The position numbers were made by a program, and so were the translations under genes. DNA of 57,554 nt, taken from the NCBI GenBank assembly GCA_001584585.1, contig LSYV01000003.1, positions 425,249 through 482,802 on the forward strand, in the 5' to 3' direction. Positions within the stretch are counted from its first letter, which is position 1. Each line of letters begins with the position of its first letter. Shown here one piece after another: positions 46,438-57,554 of the stretch. The notes beneath the pieces are model-generated. The model saw nothing but the letters and a program-made list of their open reading frames with translations. It was not told the origin of the DNA and ran no database searches. Source of the stretch: Gonium pectorale (taxonomy: Eukaryota > Chlorophyta > Chlorophyceae > Chlamydomonadales > Volvocaceae).

Positions 46438-46663
46438 TGGAGGTGAGGACCGGGCAGGGGCGTTCGCCTGCCCGGACCCAGGCCAGCCGCAGGTGCTTGG
46501 CCTCGCCCGCCGCCTCACGGCGCAGCGCCACAGCCAGCGCCGCCTGGGCCCCAACCAGGCTCGACAGGGCTTCAGCCGAGCCCGGATCCAACTGAACGGC
46601 CGCCTGGGCGGCCAGGACCCTTGCCCTGCTGGCTGCGACTGAGGCTCCGGCGGCCAGGCGGCG

Positions 46664-47390
46664 TTAGCGGGAGAGGCGGTTGAGCGCGGCGACCTTGGCC
46701 GTCAGGCGCCGCTTAAAACCGGGCCACCAGGCCAATACAGCCTCGGGCTGCTCTGCCCCGGCATAGCAGCAAGGTCGCTCTGCAGCCAGACCTGCAGCTG
46801 CGCGCGCAGGTCCTCGTGGCCAGCGAAAGCCATGCGGGTGTGACGGAGGCTCGGGCCGCGGGAGGGAGTACGGGGAAGGAGCAGGAGGGTGGCCGGACGG
46901 TGGTCGGACGGCGAGTCCGTGACAACGGCGGAGGAGGCCACAAACGGAAGGAGGGAGGAGGGGACGTACAGACGATCCAGACGGGACCCGCCGGGGTGGG
47001 GTGCCGAATAGAGATGCGTAAAGTCCCGGCCGCCAGGGTAGCGGGCGCGGTGCACATCAACCAGTCCCGGGCAGCTGGCGAGGAACTGCGCCGCGGTGCT
47101 GCGATCCCGAGCCGCACGAGCCGGCCCCGCGGTGCTGTCTAGGGCGTGGGCCACGAAGTCGCCGGCCAGGAGGGGGGAGCCTGGCGCCGGCGCCACAAGG
47201 ACCGGGGCCACATGGAGCCGAAGAAAAGCCGTGCGGGCCGCAGGGGACGAGGCCGGCAGGTACACGTTGGTGAGAAGGCGGTGCCCCATCCACATGAAGG
47301 AGAAGGTGGCGATGCGCCCCGCAGCCAGGGGGCCGGGCTCCGCTGCCGGGCTGGCGACCGCAAGGGAGGGCGGAGTGGGTGGGGGGGAGG
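46664..47390 (-). pseudogene. LINE endonuclease domain, partial and broken
   Basis: Seen in one frame down to 46702: HRLLTNVYLPASSP, GDFVAHALDST, SRLDRLYVPSSLLPF and SPSDHRPATLLLLP, which are the GDFN-, LDR- and SDH-type blocks of an APE endonuclease. The N-terminal catalytic blocks are absent. After YWPG the frame shifts (about 46725) and a TAA lies at 46664-46666. Confidence 0.8.
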
Positions 47391-47702
47391 GAGGCGGGGA
47401 CGCTGCCGGGGTCCCCAGCAGCGCGGCGGCGGCGGCAGCCGCGGTGAGGGCTGCAAATACCCCTGCTAAATACGTTTCATGGTGACTTTTCAGCGGTTTA
47501 CGCCCGGTTTACCCAGGAGGGCATCTTATGGGCCAGGGCCACCACCCTGGCTTGGAAATTCCAAGCGCCTGCCCTACCGGGTAGCCGGTAGCAGCTGATG
47601 CATGCCGCATCTTGTCCGCCTTTTGGGGTGCGTAGCAGGTGAAATCAGGTTCAACTTGTGGTGTCATCGCCCGGTTGGCCCCGAATACCGTACGGAATCC
47701 CA

Positions 47703-47736
47703 GGGGGCTCCGACCCCCCAACGCCGCTTCGCGGCG
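47703..47736. repeat. Hairpin motifs GGGGGCTCCGACCCCCC and CGCCGCTTCGCGGCG
   Basis: Same pair of motif types as at 33876-33924, just beyond the truncated 5' end of the LINE. Confidence 0.85.
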
Positions 47737-47991
47737 ATATGCACATACCGCTGCTAGGCGCCCGGTCTCTGAGTTCTTTGCTGGCGCTCACAATTCTCGC
47801 AACCACGTCAACTCATGGGTCAGCCAGGACCCCCGGCACGGTCACGACTAAACCCGCAGAAGCCAAGCAAGCGGGGCTTCTATAGCGAGCGTTGGGGCCC
47901 ATTTGTGGACAAACACTGGGGCTCATGACGGGTTGACACGATTGTGGCTCTCTTTCTCTCTCCCCTACCCCGTACGGCGGGTGCCAAACCG

Positions 47992-48091
47992 GTACACATA
48001 TACGCTCCACCCTTCATGACCTAAATCCCCGGTACTGTCTAACGGGGCTCTGCCCTTTTCCAAGCTTCAAGGAAGCTTTTCCCCTACTTGT
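47992..48091 (+). repeat. 100-bp dispersed repeat, copy B
   Basis: Partner of 33257-33356, with the same hairpin and end point. Confidence 0.85.
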
Positions 48092-49481
48092 CGAGCACTT
48101 CGCGTAGGACGGGCAGGCCAAGCACATTATGGAGGTACAGCAGTGCCGCAAGCAGTCATCGTGATGCACCTATTCTTTGCAGCTTTCTGTTCATCCTTGC
48201 CTGGCGGACCGTATGCCTTATTGCAGCGGCTTTTAACCCTCATGCACAAGCATCAACATGCACGTACCATATCCTGGGCAACTTGCATGGCCAATGAGCA
48301 GGGGTACCCTGCCAACGAATTTTGGCACCATATGTTCTCCAGGTGCACAACCCACCGTAGTGAGCCGCGGTTTCTCCCTTGGAGCTCGATTTTCTGCTGG
48401 CCGCCACCGTCCGGCGCCGTCGTTGGAGTCGCCAAAGTGCCCGATGATAACAAGTATTTCGTCCGAGTGTGGCCGACAGGACAATTCTGACTAGTGTGGC
48501 GCAGCTGCGGGCCTGGGACTGGGCGTGACTGACCGGCTAGACACGGCTCCAGCTCGCGACAGGTGTAGATAGGCTGTTACGAGACTGACAGGTAGCCGTC
48601 CTGCCAGCTCTTGTTGCCCAAGACGTGAAGTGTGGAATGGTGCCTGGGAGACCACGTAACAATACGCCAGGGCATCTCCCCTGCGTGGTCTGTACTGCGG
48701 TCAAGGCGGCCGTACGGCAAACCACAATAACGCTGCAGATACGTAGATCCCTACTTGCTGCAACGACGCCGGGCCCTTCCGTACAAGCAGCAACACGAAT
48801 TCACGATATCCTATGGGTACTCCTGCATGTGCCCAATCCGCCATACTGTGGTTTCGTGATGTATGCCGGTACCATATCCAGTTCTTGAGCGTGGCGCCCC
48901 GAACACTATTAGCTGGGATAGCGAAAGCGACATATAAGCACTGATAAAGTTGCGGTTGAATTCCAAGGTGCTACTTCTATGATACAAGGGGAGCGAACGA
49001 GCGATCGGACAGCCGACTTCGGCGTACGGCGCTGGTACGGCATGAAGTTGCCGAGAAGTCCCCGTGGCCAATCCTCACTGCCAACATTGCGCAGCGTCCG
49101 TCTGCTTAGTAAGAGGTTACGGATTACGGTGCGCGCGTGCGTGCAGGCTTCTCCTCGTCGTCAGCTGTCATACCTGCTTGCTTGCTCATCCTTGGCGCTG
49201 CGCTGTACCAAGACCAGAAATTTGTCCTTGATTACAGTGCGCAACGCTAAAAGAGTCTGAGGTAACTGAGCTTGACCCGAAAGAGCCATAGCCGGAGAGC
49301 CATAGTCGGAGATCTATGAAGAGAACAATCTGAGTCACATACACATAAGCAGGTAAGGAGCAAGTCGCCCTGACCGGCGCTGCACTGGGGCGGCATGGGC
49401 CCGCCACATTCTTTGACGAAACCGCCCTTGTGCGCTCGCACTGCGCGACTGGCGGCCCTCGCTGTTGCCTGCAGGGGAGTC
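48092..49481 (+). other. Spacer upstream of the A2M-like gene
   Basis: No gene is supported. A 115-codon plus-strand frame (48143-48490) matches nothing known to me. The region next to 49481 should carry the A2M-like promoter and 5' UTR, but no TATA-type element stands out. Confidence 0.4.
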
Positions 49482-52400
49482 ATGGTGAACCGCCAGCCTG
49501 TCATGCGCCGAAGGGCGTCGGCGCTCTTGCTGCTGTGCGCGGTTTCCGCATGGCAGTGCAGTGCCGCGCCCGCCAAGGCCAAGAGCGCCTTCATGAGCGA
49601 GGTGCCCCTCACCATAGTAATGAGCACCCCTGCGGAGCTGGCATCGGAGGGCGCAGCCTACGTCTACGGCCGGCAGGCGCTGACGGTGGGTTGCCTGTGT
49701 CCCGTAACCTGCCGTCTTGGGCCTATGGGGCATGAGACCAAGACAATGTCGTGGGACTGAATGCCCACCTGAACCTCATGAATGGGCTTGCCGCGGTCTT
49801 CATGTGCGTCAAAGCTTGGCTTCTAGCTAGGGAAGGGGAGGGTTTCGGAGCAAGGGGTGCACCCCAGCTGCGGCCTGCGCTGTTCTGGCAACAGCCACGC
49901 TGGCCGTTGTTCCGTGCTGAAAGTACCTTCACAACGTCACAAGTCCTCAACACCCATGACCAGTAGGTACCCAAAGCAGGCTGCTGCTGCTGCTACTGCT
50001 GCCGCTACTGCCGGCATAACCTTGCCTCCCCATGTTTCCGTACACCCTAGGCCGTGTTCTCGCGGCCGGTCATCGCCCTGGGGTCTGACTTCAATTCAAG
50101 GGCCGCTCAGCAAAGGGTAAGAGCTCCACCAGGGCAGGGATCTTAAGGGACAGCGTTCACATCCACTGCTCTGAGCTACAGGACCGCACGCCAGTTGGCC
50201 GCACGGCAAAGGGTGGGATGCAGCATTTGTAATTGGCAGGGACGGGCATGGAGACACCCCTACCATACGATTGGCATTTTCGTTCCATCATAGCTTGGCG
50301 CATGTCGGCCACAGCCCGGGTGAGTGCAAGCACAAGCGCGCCCTGCTGTATGGCCATAAGCCCCGGCTCCACTGCCCTCACTCTCAAGTCGTGTTACCCG
50401 TGTTCCGTCCCCGCCCCCCCAGGCCGCCTTCCGCCTCAGCTGCCCCATGCCCGGCAAGCTCCGCTGGGTGACCACCACCATCGCCCGCTTCGACCCCAAC
50501 ATGGACTGGCCCACCGACCTGGAGTGCAACCTGGTCTGGAACACGTCGCTAACAAGCTATGACGGTGGGCGGGGGCGGGGGAGGGGCGCGGATGCGGATG
50601 CGACCCCGGGCGGGTGGAAAGGGGGGAGCGGATGGCAAGTAGGGACTCGTTCGCTTCATCTCGCTGCTGTATGGCTGGAATGGCGCAGTATTGCCAAGGG
50701 CGGTGGGCGGAGCGACGGTACGGACATTCCTGTATGCATATGCCTGTTGCATCCGAGGCGTGTTTCCTATGCGCCCAGGAGGTTGCGAGGTGAAAATCTC
50801 ACCCAGCTTGCGGTCTGCCCGTGACTTGGCACGTCTGATTGGAAACCACAGAACCTGCGTGCCACGTCTTGCACGTGGCACCACGGCGCACCCTCGCTCG
50901 TTCGTCGTTCGCACCGTAGCCCCAACCCCTTTCGCCCCCACACCTACCGCCGAATGCAGGCCTGAAGCTGCAGCTCGGCAGCATCCCGGCGCGCCGCAAG
51001 CTGTCCTCTGGCAACCTCTACATGAGCGCTGGTTCCATCACCTCCGACCTCGCCATGAACCTGACCGACAACGTATGGAGCGCCTACCAGGGGGCCCCGG
51101 ACGACAAGCTGCCGGAGATGCCGCCAGACGGTGAGGGAGCGTAGCTGCTGGGAGGGGGCCCTCCTGCTTGACAGATGTCAGGGTGGATGCCCTGCCATGG
51201 GCCAGGCCGGCCGACATGGTTGGGATTTCCGCAGTGGCTGCCCCTGGCCATGGAGGGCTCGGGCGATGTGGTGCGGGTGTGCGGGGTGCGGTTGCGGATG
51301 CAGGGCCCACGCGGTGGCAGATGACGGCGCGGCATCGGTGCCTGGCTGAGGGGGAATGGGCTGCCTTTGTTCCAACGTCTTGGTGCCAACTGGCCTTGGT
51401 AGCTTTCCCTGTTCCTTTGCACCTTGGAGGACGCTGTGCAAGGAAAAATTATTGAGGTTTACCCGCGTGTGACACGACACCCGGCTCGTGCCACAGGGAA
51501 GCTGTACCTAGGTTTCAACAACCCGGTGCATCTGAGGACCCTGGCAGGCGCGCTCAAAGTGCGTCAGGCGGTGGGCTTCATGCCTTGCGTGGGCGAGGCA
51601 GCCGCAGCCGCCGCTTTCATGTCGCTCTCTGTATGCAAACCGTGGGGACAAACTCCTGGGTTTGCTGACCCAAGGGTTGCTACGTGGCCCCGCCGTTAAG
51701 TCGGCGCATGCTGGACTGGCGAGGCACGCAGCGCTCTGTGCGTGGTGGTGCTCTCCGTGCTTGTCCGCGGAGTCACTCCACATCCGGCAGAAAGGGTTCC
51801 GCGTGTTGCGTGTCAGGGCGTTTGCCCTGACACGCAGCCCGCTCCTTGCTTGCGCGTGAGCGCGTCACGGCGGCCCCTTACCCCCCATACGTGCCGCAGT
51901 TGAGGGCCAGTAATGATGGCACCGACTCTGCGGAGGGGCCCGAGCTGCCTTTCAAGCTCTCCGCTTGCTACAGCGACGCACCCTGGGTCACCACCCAGGT
52001 ATGTGTGATGGCGGTTTGAGTGCCTGCGGTTGGCTACCCGCTACATCTGTTGCTTGGTGCGGCCTGGGCGTGCATGCATGCCCTCCAGCCTGCAGCGTAA
52101 CGCCACAACTGCCTGAAGCCTATTCGCAAAGCCTCGCTGGCGGACCAATCCCAGCGCTCATGATGCCTTCTACCTCCAGCGCCGGGCCTCGCCATCTACC
52201 AACGTGGCTCTGTCCCCCCCTCTGCCCCTGCGCTCGCCGCTCGCCGCTCCCCCCTCCCCCGCAGGCCCCCGCCGCCAGCCTGGACGTGAACGCCACGTGC
52301 GCGATGGTGGAGCCGGGGGCCGCGCTGCAGGTGGACACGTGGTGAGCAGCGCAGGCCGGCGCCCCGTCGGGCAGTGCGTGGCTGTGGGACCTCGTGCGCC

Positions 52401-55400
52401 TGTCAATGCCCTGCCCGATCATTGACACTGGCCGATGCCTGGGCGCAAGCCATGGCAGTGTCTGCCGGGCGTTATTGATATATTGATTGAACCGATCCCC
52501 GCAACCGCCGTGCAGGTATCGGTTAATCCTGCCCAGAGGCTCCCGCTACCACGCGGCTTCAGGGCCCACCAGCTACGAACAGTCAACTACCTTTGCGGGG
52601 CTGCGGAAGTTCCGGCTGCCCTTCTCGCACAGCTACGATACGACGGCGGGATACGGAGGCCCCATCAAGTGTGTGGGTACTTGGCATGAGGACCTGCCTG
52701 CTGAAGCGTGAGCACGGTTAGTGCGCAGGGCCAGACGCGGTCGCCGTGCCGTGCGCTTCCTGCCGTAAGGGTGTGATTCCTTGACCCGCCCTGCCTTTCG
52801 CCCCTGTCACCCGTGCGGCAGCTTCCGACGGCTGGACGTGTGGCTGCCCCATGGCCTGGCGGCCGGCACCACCGCCGACGACCTGGCACAGCGCATCAGC
52901 ATGTGTGCGCCGTCTTCCAACGGTGCGGGTTGCGCTCCCCTCTCCTTTACCCTCGCGCTGACAACAGCCGGCACGGCCCGTCTGACGGTGCCAGGGCTGC
53001 AGCCGGGCGCTAATTACAGGTGTGGCGGCTGCGAGCCTTGCGCAGTCTGGGTGGACGCGCCTGAAAGTGTCCGGCACTAAAAATCCTCGTTTCCAGGCTC
53101 AACATGATACCGGACTTGCAGATGTGGTGGTGGGCTGTATTAGCTGATGCCCGCTGGGGCTTATACCCTGCAAGCGGTCGTTACAATAAGCAAGTACGGC
53201 AGCCAAGCGCTCTGGGGCCCTATGGTCCATACACGTAGGCATCATGGCCTATGGTGCCATGCATGATGCCTAACATGCATGGCACCAAGTGCATCCTAAA
53301 GTCTCCGTTTGTGGTCTGGCTCCATGTCTTACTGCAGCATCAAGGTCGCATCTGACCCGGAGCTTAAAGACGGATATGGTTTGAGCCTTACGGTGGGTGC
53401 AGCGGGGCTGCGCGACGTGGGGTGGAAGGCTGCAGAGAGCGGAGATGCTGGCCAGCTCGGCAAACAATGACACCCGGCCCACGCAATCAGCCGCGCTCGC
53501 CATCCTCGTCCCTGCTTCGCCGCAGCCCCCACCTGCTCTTCTCTCCCTGCATGTGCGCAGGCCTCCGCCGCCATCTTCACCGGCGCTGAAATCGCCTACA
53601 GCTTTACCGCTCCCAGCATGATTGGGGGCTATGGCCTGGCCGTGTTGGAGCCGGGGGACCCGCTCGCCGCGTTCCCCTACATCACCCGGTCGCCGCCGCC
53701 GCTAACGTACGCGAACCTGCCGGAGGGCTACAGCCGCAACATGTCGTTGTTTGTGGTGGACGGCACCAGCGAATCCGGCCTGGCAAAGGTCATGAAGATC
53801 GCAAGGGTGCGTTCATGGCAGTACGCTGCGTTGCCGTGTGTGATGCCACGCAGGTTGCTGATGGGGATCGGGCTGCGCAGCAGGGCGTCATGGGACTCAG
53901 TGCTCATCGTGGATGAAGAGTGGTTGCTTGTCATGGCGACAGGCCCCGCACGTCGGGCGACTGCTTACCGGGGTGGCAGATTGGATGGTGTTTACCCGAG
54001 CGCATTAGTGGCGAGCCCTTTGTTGACCTACTAGCAACATTTCGTCTCTCTTCCCCTGTCCCGCCACCTCAGAACGATGTAAACTACGAGGACCCTTGGT
54101 CCTTCCTGGGCAGTCCCACCGCCAGCATCAAAGTCCCGATGGAGCTCACCACTCCGGGGGCGGGTGTCGGCTGGACTGAGGTCCGGCTGCCCCTTGAGGA
54201 CACCAGCCTGCAGATTGTGCAGGCGTGCTGTGACCCGGTGGGTTGCCCGTTGAGCAGGGGAAGGATGAGTGCCTTCGTGGTAGAGTTTTTGCTGCGCGCC
54301 ACGTACTGCCACGGCCTCAAGCGCATGGCACGCATGCCGGCGTCGCGTGTGCGCGCAGAACGCGCCGGCCCGATAGGACTGCACGCGCTGCGCCCGTCTC
54401 CCCGTCATGTACGGTCCATGCCGTGCCATACTGGCCTGTACGACGACATCCGTATCGTGGCGTTGGCCCATGCAATTAAGCCTCCATGTTACGCGCACCG
54501 CCCGTATACGTTCGCCGCCCGTATTCGCAGTACGCCAACGCGGCCTATGCGGCCTACGCGAGCACCAAAGTGCTTCTGCGGACGGACCTGGCTGTGTCTG
54601 TGTTCCAGGTGCGGAGCACCGGGCGCAACTGCTCGGTGTGTGCTTGTTGGCACCCTGGTTGCCCTTAAGCGTATCGCTACGGCGCCTCACGCAGAGTGCT
54701 TAGTGATGCCTATGTAAGTGGCGAATCAATGAGCAGCGAGCAACAGCAAAGTAATGTGGGTGGCGGTTGGTTTGATTCCGCATGTGCACCAGACCCTGTG
54801 CGTGAAGTTGCTCGCTCACCAGCGCCTCTCTCCATGCCTGCCCCTTGGCCACCCGCCTTCCAGTCGGGTCCGCGGCTCATCGCTTGGGTCACCGATACCT
54901 CCCTGCGGGGCGGCGCGGGCCCGGTGGCCGGCGCCAACGTGTCGTTCTACTTTGTGCCGTACAAAACGGTAAGGGCCGACGAGAGTGGCGATAGTGTGGC
55001 GGCGGCCTGCTCTGCGCCCTGTTTCCCTGCCATACGTCGTACATACACATGCCAAAACGTGAGACAGCCTCATCATTCCTGTGAAGTATCGAGGACTGTA
55101 AGAGGCCGCAGCCCCTCCCGTGGCTGTGGCCCACGCCAGCCAGCAGGCGCCAGCAGGCGCCAGCAGTGGACATGTGCCGATGAACCAGAGGCATTAGCCC
55201 TGGTCGCGGCGGAAGCGCGTCGCAAGATATGCGCGGCTCCGGCTTGTGCGAGCTCCTGCAGATTGGTGAATGAAGGCATCCTATGCGTATTCCATCGCAT
55301 GGGCTGGTGCACGACTGGTTGGCGCCCCGCGGTTGACCCCTCCCCTCCAGGCGTCATACCTAGCCACCTCCTGCTCCACTGACGCCACTGGCGTTTGTAC

Positions 55401-57493
55401 CGTTGATCTAACGGGCTTCGCCGAGGACACGGTAAGCCTGGAGTTGGTGACCCGCAGCCTGGTGTGCCGCAATGCCCTGTGTGCAGTGCGGGGGATAAGG
55501 GCCTAGCTGCTGGACCCCGGCGTGCCCTTGGGCTCAGGCTGGGGTGCACAGCGCCCTGGTGTTGCGTTGCCTTCGCCCTGCACGCGAGTCTCAAACCAAG
55601 CACGCAAGCATGTCTGGATTGTAGCTTCCCAAAAGGGTCTGTCACAGAGACGGCGCTGGATCTCTGCCTTGTTTGACACCACCGATGGGGCGTGCTCCCT
55701 CGGCAAGCGAACACCCTAGCTCATGCCGATGCCCTGCGCCCCTGTCGCTGTTGTGCCATCGCCCCAGGTGGAATTATCGCTGTCCACAACGGTCAGGGCA
55801 GCCCCCGCCGCCGGCTCCTCCGCGCCCCGCCTGGCGCTGCTGCCTTACAGCGCGTCCGTGCGGCGGGCCTACCAGACCACCTCTGTCCTCGGACGGCTGG
55901 TGATGGACCGGAAGGTGGTGACGCCGGGCGACTCGGTCAAGATTACAGGCAGGACGCATGCTAGCGGGTGATGGGGGCTGGGGCTTTTCGGTGACAGGCC
56001 CCCCCCGTCCCCTAAATGCTACGCCAGGGGGGCACACCCGGCGTTCACTTATTTTTATTCTGGGGCTTTGGCTCATCCCTGCGCTGCCCGCTGTGCGTGG
56101 CGCGCGAGTTGTGTGGATGGTTGCCGGTATTGCCGGCGGGCGCGCCCTGTTCCGTGAATGCTTGGCATTGGTGGATGCGTCGCGGCATGTCCTGGCCGGC
56201 CCTGGACCCCGCCTCGCCCTCACCTGGCGCCCGTGCCCGCCGCAACGCCGTGCAGGCTTCGCCCAGTGGGCCAGCCCGTCCGGCCTGCAGTTGCCGGGCA
56301 CGCGCTACGCGCTGGTCGAGGTGTCGCCCGAGTGGCACCCCTATGATGGCAAGGAGGACCCGATGCGCTTTGTGATGGTGGTGAGTCCAACAGCCCAGAC
56401 CACGGGGCCACCACACGCACAGCCGCCGTGTCCGATGAGTACATTTGCTACCCCGTGGTAAGTGCTCGGTGGTAACGCACCCGGCCCTCCCTGCGTTTGC
56501 CCTCCCCTCCGCCCTCCCCCGCCAGTTCAACGGCACCGCCGGCACGCTGCACGGCGAGATCCCGGTGCCGGCGGATGCCCGCCTGCAGAGCTACTCGCTC
56601 ACCCTCCGGCTGCCGCCCGCCGGCTCGGCCTACGAGCTGCGGCCCGGCGGCGGCCTGCCCGCACCGCCCTCGGCGACCGATTATGACGCCTACTCTGACT
56701 GGGTCTATGTCGCCCAAGAGAGCTTCCTTGTCGCCCAACCAAGGCCGCCCACCGCCGAGCTGCTGGTGGGGGCGTTGACGGGATGTGGGAAACCACTGGG
56801 GCATGCATGGTGGGGCCAGGAGGGGTTTGCATCGCCCACAAGGAATAGGGCTCAAACCCGGGCTCGGCCAGATTCCCAAGGCTGGGTTCCCTGAGGCGAA
56901 TCCCGTGTGACCGATGTACATGGGATTATGTATTCTGTCGCTCCGCTCTTTGAGGAGTATCCCTCCTTCACGGGGATGCCTCCCGGAGCCCGGAGAACCA
57001 GCGATGATCACGCTGTCAGGGTATCATGTGCCAGGCGTTGTGCCGTGTGCCTTAGTCAGCAATGGCTGCCCATTCAGCAAGACACCCAGCCAGGGCGCCG
57101 CCGTGCGTACTTCAATACTGACTTGCATCTCAATCTCAGTCGCCGGTACCCCCCGATCACCCAGCCATGCCTGCTCACACGCGCCCTCCCTCCCTGCCCT
57201 CAGGTGGAGGCTCCCTCCTGGTCGCTCAAGACCGGCCGCGTGGTGGTCAACGTGACCGCCGTGAGCTACATCGGGGCATCGCTGGAGGGGCAGGCCGTGA
57301 CGCTCAGCTGGAGCGCCTACCCCAGCGGGGCGCGGCTGTCGCTAACGACGGACGCCTCCGGGGCCGCGTCCGCCACCATCGACCTGGGGGCGCTGCCCGA
57401 GCAGAACCGGACCTACATGTCCTCCTCGATGGGCATTAGTGTGGAGTGGGTCGGGCCCACACGAGAGCGGATCACCAAGTATGCCAGCGTCAG
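49482..57493 (+). CDS. Secreted alpha-2-macroglobulin-like protein, N-terminal part (3' end outside window)
   Basis: Nineteen exons in phase: 49482-49685, 50051-50116, 50423-50564, 50960-51130, 51497-51558, 51900-51998, 52265-52341, 52516-52707, 52822-53019, 53338-53392, 53561-53806, 54073-54237, 54531-54608, 54864-54968, 55351-55431, 55768-55948, 56256-56380, 56526-56765, 57204-57493 (continues). At least 925 residues. A signal peptide (RRRASALLLLCAVSAWQCSA) is followed by beta-rich sequence with many N-glycosylation sequons. The diagnostic part is VMDRKVVTPGDSVKITGFAQ (the 'RPGDTV-K' strand of macroglobulin domain 3), then a GTLHGEIPVPADARLQSYSL block, then PPTAELLVEAPSWSLKTGRV and TAVSYIGASLEGQAVTLSW (domain 4). 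Such proteins trap proteinases. Bait region and thioester, if present, lie right of the window. Exon 55768-55948 needs a GC donor. The first ten exons are less family-diagnostic. Confidence 0.75.
53252..53287. repeat. Perfect 14-bp-stem inverted repeat in an A2M-like intron
   Basis: TGGTGCCATGCATG at 53252-53265 pairs with 53274-53287 around an 8-nt loop. A second stem, AGGCATCAT with ATGATGCCT (53237-53245 and 53263-53271), overlaps and is mutually exclusive. Confidence 0.95.
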
Positions 57494-57554
57494 GTGAGGG
57501 AGGCCACACGCGGGAAGAGGATGGCTGGGCAGCCCGCCCTGGCTCCCAAAGCAC

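Larger units (their letters stand above)
43100..47470 (-). mobile_element. Non-LTR retrotransposon (LINE), 5'-truncated and decayed
   Basis: One minus-strand element containing, in order, the second half of an APE-type endonuclease domain, a reverse transcriptase, a C-terminal zinc-binding domain and a 3' tail. The endonuclease begins mid-domain near 47460, as expected from incomplete target-primed reverse transcription. The reading frame is broken several times and an assembly gap lies between endonuclease and reverse transcriptase. The 3' boundary is approximate, set by the segment (43128-43207) that recurs in inverted orientation at 34061-34150. No target-site duplication was identified. 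Confidence 0.85.

Noticed and set aside
1..57554. tRNA, rRNA or snRNA genes
   Set aside because: No cloverleaf with anticodon loop and TTCGA-type arm or conserved rRNA segment was seen by eye; a covariance-model scan would be needed to exclude small ones.

Overview
The window is nuclear DNA from a green alga of the Chlamydomonas/Volvox (volvocine) type. The evidence is very GC-rich sequence, genes cut into many short exons by GC-rich GT-AG introns, candidate TGTAA poly(A) signals in 3' flanks, and gene families typical of such a nucleus: a KNOX homeodomain gene of the GSM1 type, a PHS1 kinase-phosphatase and SRR1. All exon models below were built by eye from splice sites, reading-frame phase and family resemblance. 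There are three assembly gaps (19843-19862, 34151-34353, 46259-46437).

Left part (1-32822) is gene-dense. In order it holds the 3' half of a MIRO mitochondrial GTPase (+), a mitochondrial-type ribosomal protein uS19 (-), an SRR1-domain protein (+), a short-chain dehydrogenase (+), a KNOX/ELK/TALE-homeodomain regulator (-), a second short-chain dehydrogenase (-), and a 16-exon PHS1-type tubulin kinase/phosphatase (-). The two dehydrogenases are inverted paralogs with the same eight-exon core. They flank the KNOX gene and share an almost identical stretch that includes an intron, which looks like gene conversion.

Middle part (about 33-49 kb) is repeat-rich and gene-poor. It holds minisatellites, perfect palindromes, a dispersed hairpin motif (GGGGGCTCCGCC type), a 100-bp dispersed repeat in two copies, one unrecognised two-exon gene (37495-39167), and a 5'-truncated, frameshifted LINE-type retrotransposon (about 43.1-47.5 kb, minus strand). 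A piece of the LINE tail lies in opposite orientation at 34.06 kb.

Right part (49482 to the window end) is the first 19 exons of a secreted alpha-2-macroglobulin-like protein (+), cut by the window edge.

The genes are not an operon and no shared pathway is evident. Plausible roles are mitochondrial dynamics and translation (MIRO, uS19), light/clock signalling (SRR1), sexual-cycle transcription (KNOX), microtubule control (PHS1) and extracellular proteinase trapping or surface biology (A2M-like).
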